The translations under genes were made by a program, and so were the position numbers. Below the pieces are notes generated by a model. The model made no database searches and had not been told where the DNA came from. It saw nothing but the letters and a program-made list of their open reading frames with translations. Positions 22,231 through 29,220 of a stretch of DNA of 46,298 nt are shown piece after piece (position 1 is the stretch's first letter; each line of letters starts with the position of its first letter). Origin of the DNA: Pseudomonas moorei (GTDB lineage: Bacteria > Pseudomonadota > Gammaproteobacteria > Pseudomonadales > Pseudomonadaceae); the NCBI RefSeq assembly GCF_008801475.1, contig NZ_VZPP01000025.1, positions 1 to 46,298 of the forward strand, in the 5' to 3' direction.

Positions 22231-22677
22231 ATGGACTGGAAACCCCATATCACCGTCGCCACCATCGTCGAAGACAATGGCCGCTTCCTGATGGTCGAAG
22301 AACTCAAGCACGGGCGCGTGGTACTCAATCAACCGGCCGGCCACCTCGACCCGAACGAAACCCTGACCGAGGCCGCCGTGCGCGAAACCCTTGAGGAAAC
22401 CGGCTGGGACGTCGAGCCGACCGGCGTGCTGGGCATTTATCTCTATACCGCACCGAGCAACGGCGTGACCTACCAACGGGTCTGCTTCATCGCCAAGCCC
22501 CTCAAACACCATCCGGACTATCAACTGGACGACGGCATAGTCGGCGCCAAGTGGTTGACCCGCGAGGAATTAATCGAACAGCGTGACAATTGGCGCAGCG
22601 AGCTGATTATCCGCTGTATCGACGACTATCTGGACGGTAAACACTTCGGTCTCGAATTGATCCGCCCTTCTCTTTAG
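22231..22677 (+). CDS. nudJ: Nudix phosphatase NudJ
   Basis: A 148-residue Nudix hydrolase. The Nudix box GHLDPNETLTEAAVRETLEE continues TGW and matches GX5EX7REUXEEXGU (about residues 37-59). In E. coli NudJ removes phosphate from nucleoside tri- and diphosphates and from HMP-PP. Placement directly before mnmA is the same neighbour pair as in E. coli. The ATG at 22231 follows CGAGGACAGCTC; the open frame upstream is non-homologous. An exact substrate cannot be read from the sequence. Confidence 0.9.
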   Translation: MDWKPHITVATIVEDNGRFLMVEELKHGRVVLNQPAGHLDPNETLTEAAVRETLEETGWDVEPTGVLGIYLYTAPSNGVTYQRVCFIAKPLKHHPDYQLDDGIVGAKWLTREELIEQRDNWRSELIIRCIDDYLDGKHFGLELIRPSL

Positions 22678-22694
22678 CCTTGCGGGCTCCAGCC

Positions 22695-22703
22695 TGTTAG
22701 AAT
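22695..22703 (+). promoter_or_regulatory. Extended -10 promoter before mnmA
   Basis: TGTTAGAAT is an extended -10 (TGn followed by TAGAAT, 5 of 6 to consensus), 33 bases before the mnmA start. Extended -10 promoters need little -35 sequence. It would drive mnmA-hflD. Confidence 0.45.
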
Positions 22704-22736
22704 CGCGTCCTTTTTCAAGACACTCATTGAATCCCT

Positions 22737-23870
22737 ATGCGTGATCCAGCCCCTTCTGACACACAAAAGAAGCGCGTCATTGTCGGTATGTCCGGCGGCG
22801 TGGACTCTTCCGTTTCCGCCCTCCTGCTGATCGAGCAGGGTTATGAGGTGGAAGGCCTGTTCATGAAGAACTGGGAAGAAGACGATGGAACGGAATACTG
22901 CACCGCCATGGATGACCTGGCGGATGCCCAGGCCGTGTGCGACAAGATTGGCATCAAGCTGCACACCGCCAACTTCGCCGCCGAGTACTGGGACAACGTC
23001 TTCGAGCACTTCCTGGCCGAATACAAGGCCGGTCGCACGCCGAACCCGGACATCCTGTGCAACCGCGAAATCAAGTTCAAGGCGTTCCTCGACTACGCCA
23101 TGATGCTGGGTGCCGACCTGATTGCCACTGGCCACTACGTGCGCCGCCGTGACATCGACGGTCGCACCGAATTGCTCAAGGGCCTGGACGCGAACAAGGA
23201 CCAGAGCTATTTCCTGCACGCCGTCGGCGGCGAACAAATCGCCAAAACCCTGTTCCCGGTCGGCGAACTGGAAAAACCGGAAGTACGCGCGATTGCCGAG
23301 AAATACGAACTGGCGACCGCGAAGAAAAAAGACTCCACCGGGATCTGCTTTATCGGCGAACGTCGCTTCAGCGACTTCCTCAAACAGTACCTGCCAGCAC
23401 AACCGGGCGAGATCAAGACCACCGAAGGTGAAGTCATCGGCCGCCATCATGGCCTGATGTATCACACCATCGGCCAGCGCCAGGGCCTGGGCATCGGCGG
23501 CTTGAAAGACGCCAGCGACGAGCCGTGGTACGTGCTGATCAAGGACCTGGAACATAACGAACTGATCGTCGGCCAGGGCAATGACCACCCGTGGCTGTTC
23601 TCCCGCGCCCTGCTCGCTTCAGACATCTATTGGGTCAATCCAATCGACCTGAGCGAGCCGCGCCGACTGACCGCCAAGGTCCGCTATCGCCAGAGCGACC
23701 AGCCCTGCACCCTGGAGAAAACCGCCACCGGCTACCGCGCCACGTTTGACGACCCGCAACGCGCGGTCACTCCGGGCCAGTCCGTGGTGTTCTATGACGG
23801 TGAAATTTGCCTGGGTGGCGGGGTCATCGAAGTAGCTGAACCCTGGACCAGCAAGGGCCAGGCCCAATGA
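22737..23870 (+). CDS. mnmA: tRNA 2-thiouridylase MnmA
   Basis: A 377-residue PP-loop enzyme that adenylates and thiolates U34 of Lys, Glu and Gln tRNAs using sulfur from the Tus relay. The PP-loop GMSGGVDSS is at about 17-25. The two catalytic cysteines are Cys108 (PDILCNREIKF) and Cys204 (STGICFIGERRF). The C-terminal beta-barrel has YRQSDQPC and GQSVVFYDGEICLGGG. Its partners tusDCBE are at 282-1663. The stop overlaps hflD (ATGA, 23867-23870), so the two are coupled. Confidence 0.97.
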   Translation: MRDPAPSDTQKKRVIVGMSGGVDSSVSALLLIEQGYEVEGLFMKNWEEDDGTEYCTAMDDLADAQAVCDKIGIKLHTANFAAEYWDNVFEHFLAEYKAGRTPNPDILCNREIKFKAFLDYAMMLGADLIATGHYVRRRDIDGRTELLKGLDANKDQSYFLHAVGGEQIAKTLFPVGELEKPEVRAIAEKYELATAKKKDSTGICFIGERRFSDFLKQYLPAQPGEIKTTEGEVIGRHHGLMYHTIGQRQGLGIGGLKDASDEPWYVLIKDLEHNELIVGQGNDHPWLFSRALLASDIYWVNPIDLSEPRRLTAKVRYRQSDQPCTLEKTATGYRATFDDPQRAVTPGQSVVFYDGEICLGGGVIEVAEPWTSKGQAQ

Positions 23871-24490
23871 GCCCGACTCAGGAGCAACTGACGGCGCTGG
23901 GCGGCGTGTTTCTCGCCGCCGTGCTGGTCGACAGGATCGCCAAGACCGGCCAGACCAATGAGGCCGGCCTGAGCTGCATGCTGGGCAGCCTGCTGATCCG
24001 CGACCCCAAGGACACCCTGGAAGTCTATGGCGGCGACGATATCAATCTGCGCGAAGGCTATCGCGCCTTGATTGGCGCCCTTGAACGCGATCCGAGTGCC
24101 TTGCAGCGCGAACCGCTGCGCTATGCGCTGGCCATGCTTGGCCTTGAGCGCCAGCTGGCCAAACGCAGCGACATGCTGGACATCATCGGCAAACGCCTGC
24201 CCCAGATTCAATCCCAGGTAGAACACTTCGGCCCGGTTCATGAAAACGTGATCGCCGCGTGTGGCGCGCTGTACCAGGACACCCTGAGTACCCTGCGCCA
24301 ACGCATCCAGGTCCACGGCGACATGCGCAACCTGCAGCAACCGAGCAACGCTTCGAAAATCCGCGCGTTGCTGCTGGCCGGCATCCGCTCGGCACGCTTG
24401 TGGCGGCAGTTGGGCGGTCATCGCTGGCAGTTGGTGATCAGCCGGCGCAAATTGCTGAAAGAGCTTTACCCCTTGATGCGCGCCAGCTGA
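23867..24490 (+). CDS. hflD: HflD homologue (high-frequency lysogenisation protein D)
   Basis: A 207-residue, mainly helical protein of the HflD family (ALGGVFLAAVLVDRIAKTGQ, then CMLGSLLIRDP and YAGGDDINLREGYRALIGAL-like segments). In E. coli HflD sits at the inner membrane and modulates lambda lysogeny by binding CII. Its ordinary role in cells without lambda is not settled. It overlaps the mnmA stop by four bases and precedes purB, the E. coli order mnmA-hflD-purB. Confidence 0.92.
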   Translation: MSPTQEQLTALGGVFLAAVLVDRIAKTGQTNEAGLSCMLGSLLIRDPKDTLEVYGGDDINLREGYRALIGALERDPSALQREPLRYALAMLGLERQLAKRSDMLDIIGKRLPQIQSQVEHFGPVHENVIAACGALYQDTLSTLRQRIQVHGDMRNLQQPSNASKIRALLLAGIRSARLWRQLGGHRWQLVISRRKLLKELYPLMRAS

Positions 24491-24617
24491 GGCGCATCCG
24501 CGACACCCTTTTGTAGTCAGTAACGCGTAATACGCTGGTCAGTTGGCAACGGACCGGCGGATTTTTTCATGTATGATACGCGCCCCATTTCGTTGCCCGA
24601 CTGTCCGAGAACACCCC

Positions 24618-25988
24618 ATGCAGCTCTCTTCGCTCACTGCGGTTTCCCCTGTTGACGGCCGCTACGCCGGCAAAACCCAGGTCCTGCGCCCAATTTTCAG
24701 CGAGTACGGCCTGATCCGTGCCCGCGTTCTGGTTGAAGTGCGCTGGCTCCAGCGTCTGGCCGCTCACCCTGCCATCAGCGAAGTGCCGGCGTTCTCCGCC
24801 GAAGCCAACGCGGTGCTCAACACCCTGGCGGAAAACTTCTCTCTGGAACACGCCGAGCGCGTCAAAGAGATCGAGCGCACCACCAACCACGACGTAAAAG
24901 CCATTGAGTACCTGCTCAAAGAGCAAGCGGCCAAGCTGCCGGAACTGGCCAAGGTCAGCGAGTTCATCCACTTTGCCTGCACCAGCGAGGACATCAACAA
25001 CCTGTCCCACGCTCTGATGCTGCGCGAAGGCCGCGATGACGTGATGCTGCCGCTGATGCGCCAGACCGCCAACGCCATCCGCGAACTGGCACTGCGCTTC
25101 GCTGAAGTGCCAATGCTGTCGCGCACCCACGGTCAACCGGCTTCGCCGACCACCTTGGGCAAAGAACTGGCGAACGTGGTTTACCGCCTGGAGCGTCAAA
25201 TCGCTCAAGTCGCTGTCGTTCCGCTGCTGGGCAAGATCAACGGCGCCGTCGGCAACTACAACGCACACCTGTCGGCCTACCCCGAGATCGACTGGGAAGC
25301 CAACGCCCGCGCCTTCATCGAAGACGAGCTGGGCCTGGCCTTCAACCCCTACACCACGCAGATCGAGCCGCACGACTACATCGCCGAGCTGTTCGACGCA
25401 ATCGCCCGCTTCAACACCATCCTGATCGACTTCGACCGCGACATCTGGGGCTACATCTCCCTGGGCTATTTCAAGCAGCGCACCATCGCGGGCGAAATTG
25501 GTTCGTCGACCATGCCGCACAAGGTCAACCCGATCGACTTCGAAAACTCCGAAGGCAACCTGGGCATCGCCAACGCACTGTTCCAGCACCTGGCGAGCAA
25601 GCTGCCGATTTCCCGTTGGCAGCGCGACCTGACCGACTCCACAGTCCTGCGCAACCTCGGCGTCGGCTTCGCCCACAGCGTGATCGCGTACGAAGCCAGC
25701 CTCAAGGGCATCAGCAAGCTGGAGCTCAACGAGCAGAAAATCGCCGCCGACCTGGACGCGTGCTGGGAAGTCCTGGCCGAGCCGATCCAGACCGTGATGC
25801 GTCGCTACAACATCGAAAACCCGTACGAAAAGCTGAAAGAATTGACTCGCGGCAAGGGCATCAGCCCTGAAGCGCTGCAAACTTTCATCGACGGCCTGGA
25901 CATGCCGGCCGCCGCCAAGGCCGAGCTGAAATTGCTCACCCCGGCGAACTACATCGGCAACGCTGTAGCTCAAGCCAAACGCATCTGA
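24618..25988 (+). CDS. purB: Adenylosuccinate lyase
   Basis: A 456-residue lyase of the fumarase/aspartase superfamily acting twice in purine synthesis: SAICAR to AICAR, and adenylosuccinate to AMP. The signature SSTMPHKVNP lies at 296-305, with the catalytic serine in the flexible loop; the histidine segment SRTHGQPASPTT is near 168 and TSEDINN near 122. The ATG at 24618 (MQLSSLTAVSPVDGRY) fits the family; earlier in-frame ATGs do not. A -10-like TATGAT (24572-24577) suggests a promoter of its own in the 127-base gap after hflD. Confidence 0.97.
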   Translation: MQLSSLTAVSPVDGRYAGKTQVLRPIFSEYGLIRARVLVEVRWLQRLAAHPAISEVPAFSAEANAVLNTLAENFSLEHAERVKEIERTTNHDVKAIEYLLKEQAAKLPELAKVSEFIHFACTSEDINNLSHALMLREGRDDVMLPLMRQTANAIRELALRFAEVPMLSRTHGQPASPTTLGKELANVVYRLERQIAQVAVVPLLGKINGAVGNYNAHLSAYPEIDWEANARAFIEDELGLAFNPYTTQIEPHDYIAELFDAIARFNTILIDFDRDIWGYISLGYFKQRTIAGEIGSSTMPHKVNPIDFENSEGNLGIANALFQHLASKLPISRWQRDLTDSTVLRNLGVGFAHSVIAYEASLKGISKLELNEQKIAADLDACWEVLAEPIQTVMRRYNIENPYEKLKELTRGKGISPEALQTFIDGLDMPAAAKAELKLLTPANYIGNAVAQAKRI

Positions 25989-26009
25989 TCGACCGCATGA
26001 CCCTTTGAG

Positions 26010-26034
26010 ACGCCCGGCAGCGCCGGGCGTTTTC
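26010..26034 (+). terminator. Terminator after purB
   Basis: ACGCCCGGC (26010-26018) pairs with GCCGGGCGT (26022-26030), then TTTCATT. It stands 22 bases after the purB stop. Confidence 0.85.
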
Positions 26035-26073
26035 ATTCCCGTATGAAAAGCGCATTTTTTCAATAGGTTACAC

Positions 26074-27243
26074 ATGAATCCTGACATTCCTCTTCAACTT
26101 CTGGGCGGCATCACGGCACGGGAGTTCCTGCGCGACTACTGGCAAAAGAAACCGCTGCTGATTCGTCAGGCGATTCCTGATTTCGAAAGCCCGATCGATC
26201 CCGACGAACTGGCCGGCCTGGCACTGGAAGAAGAAATCGAATCGCGCCTGATCATCGAGCACGGCGAGCGTCCATGGGAATTGCGCCGTGGCCCGTTTGC
26301 CGAAGACGAATTCAGCAAACTCCCGGAACGCGAATGGACCCTGCTGGTTCAAGCCGTTGACCAGTTCGTGCCGGAAGTCAGCGAGCTGCTCGAACATTTC
26401 CGCTTCCTGCCGAGCTGGCGCATCGACGACGTGATGATCAGCTTCGCCGCGCCAGGTGGCAGCGTGGGCCCGCACTTCGACAACTACGACGTGTTCCTGC
26501 TTCAAGGCCACGGCAAGCGCAACTGGAAAATCGGCCAGATGTGCGACTCCGAAAGCCCGCTACTGCAACATGCGGACTTGCGCATCCTCGCTGATTTCGA
26601 AGCCACCGATGAGTGGGTACTGGAACCGGGCGACATGCTCTACCTGCCGCCGCGCCTGGCCCACTGCGGCGTAGCCGTCGATGACTGCATGACCTACTCC
26701 GTGGGTTTCCGCGCGCCAAGCGCCTCTGAAGTGCTGACCCACTTCACCGACTTCCTCAGCCAGTTCCTGCCGGACGAAGAGCGCTATACAGACGCCGACG
26801 CCCTGCCTGCGGTCGACCCCCACCAGATCCAGCAAGACGCGCTCGACCGCCTGAAAAGCCTGCTGGCCGAGCACATGAGCGACGAGCGCCTGCTGCTGAC
26901 CTGGTTCGGCCAGTTCATGACCGAGCCGCGCTATCCGGAACTGGTCGTCGGCCCTGAAGACGTCGAAGAAGAAGACGTTCTCGGCGCCCTGGAGCAAGGC
27001 GCCGTGCTGATCCGCAACCCGAGCGCACGCCTGGCCTGGTCGGAAGTCGATGACGATCTGCTGCTGTTTGCCAGCGGCCAAAGCCGTTATCTGCCGGGCA
27101 AACTGCGCGAGCTGCTGAAAATGATCTGCGCCGCCGATGCCTTGCACGCGGACAACCTGGGTGACTGGCTGAGCGACGAAGACGGCCGCGGTCTGCTGTG
27201 TGAACTGGTCAAGCAAGGTAGCCTGGGGTTCGCCGATGAATAA
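26074..27243 (+). CDS. roxA: Ribosomal protein uL16 arginine 3-hydroxylase RoxA (JmjC-type, YcfD)
   Basis: A 389-residue Fe(II)/2-oxoglutarate oxygenase of the cupin/JmjC group. In E. coli the YcfD/RoxA enzyme hydroxylates an arginine of ribosomal protein L16. The iron ligands are visible: His134 and Asp136 in GPHFDNYDVFLLQGHGKR, and His197 in PPRLAHCGVAVDD. DYWQKKPLLIRQA near residue 21 is the family N-terminus. The C-terminal half is the dimerisation and winged-helix part. It overlaps the following GNAT gene by eight bases. The link to purB-mnmA also occurs in E. coli. Confidence 0.92.
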   Translation: MNPDIPLQLLGGITAREFLRDYWQKKPLLIRQAIPDFESPIDPDELAGLALEEEIESRLIIEHGERPWELRRGPFAEDEFSKLPEREWTLLVQAVDQFVPEVSELLEHFRFLPSWRIDDVMISFAAPGGSVGPHFDNYDVFLLQGHGKRNWKIGQMCDSESPLLQHADLRILADFEATDEWVLEPGDMLYLPPRLAHCGVAVDDCMTYSVGFRAPSASEVLTHFTDFLSQFLPDEERYTDADALPAVDPHQIQQDALDRLKSLLAEHMSDERLLLTWFGQFMTEPRYPELVVGPEDVEEEDVLGALEQGAVLIRNPSARLAWSEVDDDLLLFASGQSRYLPGKLRELLKMICAADALHADNLGDWLSDEDGRGLLCELVKQGSLGFADE

Positions 27244-27661
27244 GATTCACGTACGTGTCGCAGACTGGCAAAAGGACAACGCCGAGATCCGGCGCATTCG
27301 TGAAGCGGTGTTCGTCGCCGAGCAGTCCGTTCCGCCTGAACTGGAATGGGATGCCGACGATCAGGGCGCGGTGCACTTTCTCGCGCTCGAAGGCGATTTT
27401 CCGATCGGTACAGCGCGCCTGCTGCCCGACGGTCACGTTGGCCGAGTGTCGGTACTCAAGGATTGGCGCGGTCTGAAAGTCGGTGATGCGCTGATGCAAG
27501 CGGTAATCTGCGAAGCCGAGAAGCGCGGACTGAAACACCAGAAGTTGAGTGCCCAAGTGCAAGCCACCGCGTTCTACGAGCGCCTGGGTTTCAGCGTCGT
27601 CAGCGAGGAGTTCCTGGAAGCAGGGATTCCGCATGTCGATATGGTTCGCCATTCGGCTTGA
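27236..27661 (+). CDS. GNAT-family N-acetyltransferase
   Basis: A 141-residue acetyltransferase. The acetyl-CoA pocket is seen as RVSVLKDWRGLKVGDALMQAV (motif A, about residues 67-87) and the C-terminal YERLGFSVVSEEFLEAGIPHVDM (motif B). IREAVFVAEQSVPPELEWD near the start is shared with the YjcF/ElaA-like branch. Substrate unknown. The ATG at 27236 lies inside the end of roxA (ATGAATAA), so translation is coupled, which hints at, but does not prove, a link to ribosome or protein modification. Confidence 0.85.
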   Translation: MNKIHVRVADWQKDNAEIRRIREAVFVAEQSVPPELEWDADDQGAVHFLALEGDFPIGTARLLPDGHVGRVSVLKDWRGLKVGDALMQAVICEAEKRGLKHQKLSAQVQATAFYERLGFSVVSEEFLEAGIPHVDMVRHSA

Positions 27662-27674
27662 TACCCAGTCGCGC

Positions 27675-27742
27675 CCATCGCGAGCAGGCTCGCTCCCACA
27701 ATGCTTGAGCAAGACCTTGTGGGAGCGAGCCGGCTCGCGAAG
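27675..27742. repeat. REPIN 4 (paired inverted REPs, short type)
   Basis: Arms at 27675-27701 and 27717-27740 with cores GCGAGCAGGCTCGC and GCGAGCCGGCTCGC, separated by only about 15 bases. It begins 14 bases after the stop of the GNAT gene and lies ahead of the terminator at 27764. Confidence 0.92.
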
Positions 27743-27763
27743 AAGCACGAAAGAACAGCACAG

Positions 27764-27798
27764 AACGCCCCGCCATTTTCGGATGCCGGGGCGTTTTG
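27764..27798 (+). terminator. Terminator of the roxA-GNAT unit
   Basis: AACGCCCCG (27764-27772) pairs with CGGGGCGTT (27787-27795), followed by TTGCT. The loop is fairly large (14 bases) and the T run is short, so efficiency may be moderate. Confidence 0.65.
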
Positions 27799-27854
27799 CT
27801 GCCCAGGATTCAACTTGCCCCACTGCGGGCCGACAAACTGGCACTATCAACATC

Positions 27855-27954
27855 TGCAGGAGCGAGCTTGCTCGCGATGGTCGTCAACGATGACGCGTTT
27901 TCATTGGATAAACGTGGCGTTCCGAAGCTCATTGCGAGCAAGCTCGTTCCTGCA
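27855..27954. repeat. REPIN 5 (paired inverted REPs, long type) ending 28 bases before a start codon
   Basis: Arms at 27855-27878 and 27931-27954, cores GCGAGCTTGCTCGC and GCGAGCAAGCTCG, with 52 bases between. The interior next to the left arm (GGTCGTCAACGATGACGC) matches, in inverted orientation, the interior next to the right arm of the REPIN at 30669-30768. It lies in the only DNA between the terminator at 27764 and the start of the secretin-domain gene at 27982, so that gene's promoter must be within or right beside it. Confidence 0.92.
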
Positions 27955-27981
27955 CAAATCACAATGTCGGAGATAACGGAA

Positions 27982-28743
27982 ATGTCCCTACGCACCCTGC
28001 TCACCGCGCTGCTGGTGACCTGCAGTTTTTCGGTCATGGCTGCGACCGAAATCGTGCCATTGAACTACCACACCAGCTCCGATCTGTTGCCGGTCGCACG
28101 AGATTTCATCGGCAAGGAAGGCCAGGTCAGCGCCTACGAAAATCAGCTCATAGTCAACGCCGATCAGCGCAAAATCGACGAACTTAAGGTGCTCTTAAGC
28201 CAACTCGATACCGCCCCGAAACGCCTGCTGATCACTGTCGATACCAACGAAAACAATTTCCAAGGCGACCAGGGCTATTCGGTCAATGGCGCCAAGCCGA
28301 GCCAGACCCGCATCATCAACCGCAGCACAACCAGCCGTGACGGTGGCATTCAGCAGGTCCAGGCCAGCGAAGGTGCGCCAGCACTGATCCAGGTAGGCCA
28401 GAGCGTACCGCTGACCAGCACCCAGACCGACGCCTATGGCGTTTTGCGCAGTCAGACCGAATACCGCAACGTCACCCAGGGCTTTTACGTCACGGCGACT
28501 GTCACCGGCGACATCGTTCACCTGTCGATCAGTACCAATCGTGACCGCATGAGCCAGGAACGTCCCGATGTAGTGAACGTACAAAGCACCGACACAACCG
28601 TCACCGGGCGACTGGGCGAATGGATCCTGCTGGCCGGGGTCAACAGCCAGACACAGGCCGACAAACAGGGCCTCAGCCGCAGCTACTCGACACAGGGCCG
28701 GGACGACATGACGTTGCGGGTGAAAGTCGATACTTTGGACTAA
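27982..28743 (+). CDS. Exported secretin-N-domain-like protein, function unknown
   Basis: A 253-residue protein. Residues 1-20 (MSLRTLLTALLVTCSFSVMA) are a signal peptide. Residues 21-75 (TEIVPLNYHTSSDLLPVARD and onward, LIVNADQRKIDELKVLLSQLD) look like a secretin N0/N1 module as found in type II/III secretion and pilus secretins. The second half (SVPLTSTQTDAY, TVTGRLGEWILLAGVNS) resembles the strand-rich start of a secretin core but stops without the membrane-spanning part, so it should not form a pore. No secretion genes are near. The ATG at 27982 has GGAG nine bases upstream; ATG 27964 is an alternative. Role unknown. Confidence 0.78.
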   Translation: MSLRTLLTALLVTCSFSVMAATEIVPLNYHTSSDLLPVARDFIGKEGQVSAYENQLIVNADQRKIDELKVLLSQLDTAPKRLLITVDTNENNFQGDQGYSVNGAKPSQTRIINRSTTSRDGGIQQVQASEGAPALIQVGQSVPLTSTQTDAYGVLRSQTEYRNVTQGFYVTATVTGDIVHLSISTNRDRMSQERPDVVNVQSTDTTVTGRLGEWILLAGVNSQTQADKQGLSRSYSTQGRDDMTLRVKVDTLD

Positions 28744-29220
28744 GTCACCAAAAACTGACTGACAAGTCGTATTAGACCAAAGATGTAGTGCTTGAAAAAA
28801 AGCACTACAAAATGTTTGACGAGCCAAAAAAGCGAAGGCATGATGGCCTCGCTCCCGCTAATCAGGGGCCCTGGCAAGGGCCTTCGAGGCGATGTTCGCA
28901 CCTATCCCGCGAACCGCTTCGTGTCTGTACCGCCCACAAGGTGTGTTTGACGAGGTTGCCGACTGGAACGAAGTTGTCCCGAGGGACGGAAGCGTATTTA
29001 GGTAAACCCGGCATCACACTGAAGTTCGCACCAAGGCCCACGACGCCCGAATGCGCCCGCCAGTATCGCCCTTACCTGCTCACTTCCCCTCGAGCCCATC
29101 GTTCATCCCGTCGCCACCCCCGCCGAACCCGGCTTGACCGCTTAAGCTTCTGGTCAGCGAGCGCAGGAATTTTCCACCGCAGAACAACTTTCCATAAAGA
29201 CGCGACGAGGTTTATCTCCC
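28744..29220. other. Long leader region upstream of aceA
   Basis: About 480 bases. It contains the perfect inverted repeat at 28784-28809, an imperfect palindrome GCGAAGGC..GGCCTCGC near 28831-28851, and a tight hairpin GGCCCT (28867-28872)/AGGGCC (28877-28882). An open frame crosses 28788-29273 but overlaps the aceA start in another phase and has no similarity I recognise. The region probably holds the aceA promoter and a long 5' untranslated leader; a small RNA cannot be excluded. GAGG at 29207-29210 is the aceA ribosome binding site. Confidence 0.5.
28784..28809. promoter_or_regulatory. Perfect 10-base inverted repeat, candidate regulator site for aceA
   Basis: TGTAGTGCTT (28784-28793) and AAGCACTACA (28800-28809) are perfect inverse complements with a 6-base A-rich spacer. 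No T run follows, so it is a poor terminator for the upstream gene. The TGTAGT/ACTACA ends recall, from memory, the half-sites of RccR, an RpiR-family regulator that controls aceA and other carbon genes in fluorescent pseudomonads. I could not verify the exact consensus. Confidence 0.45.

Noticed and set aside
28784..28809. Inverted repeat as the terminator of the secretin-domain gene
   Set aside because: Position is suitable (41 bases after the stop), but no T run follows on either strand, so an operator is the better reading, though a factor-dependent stop is not excluded.
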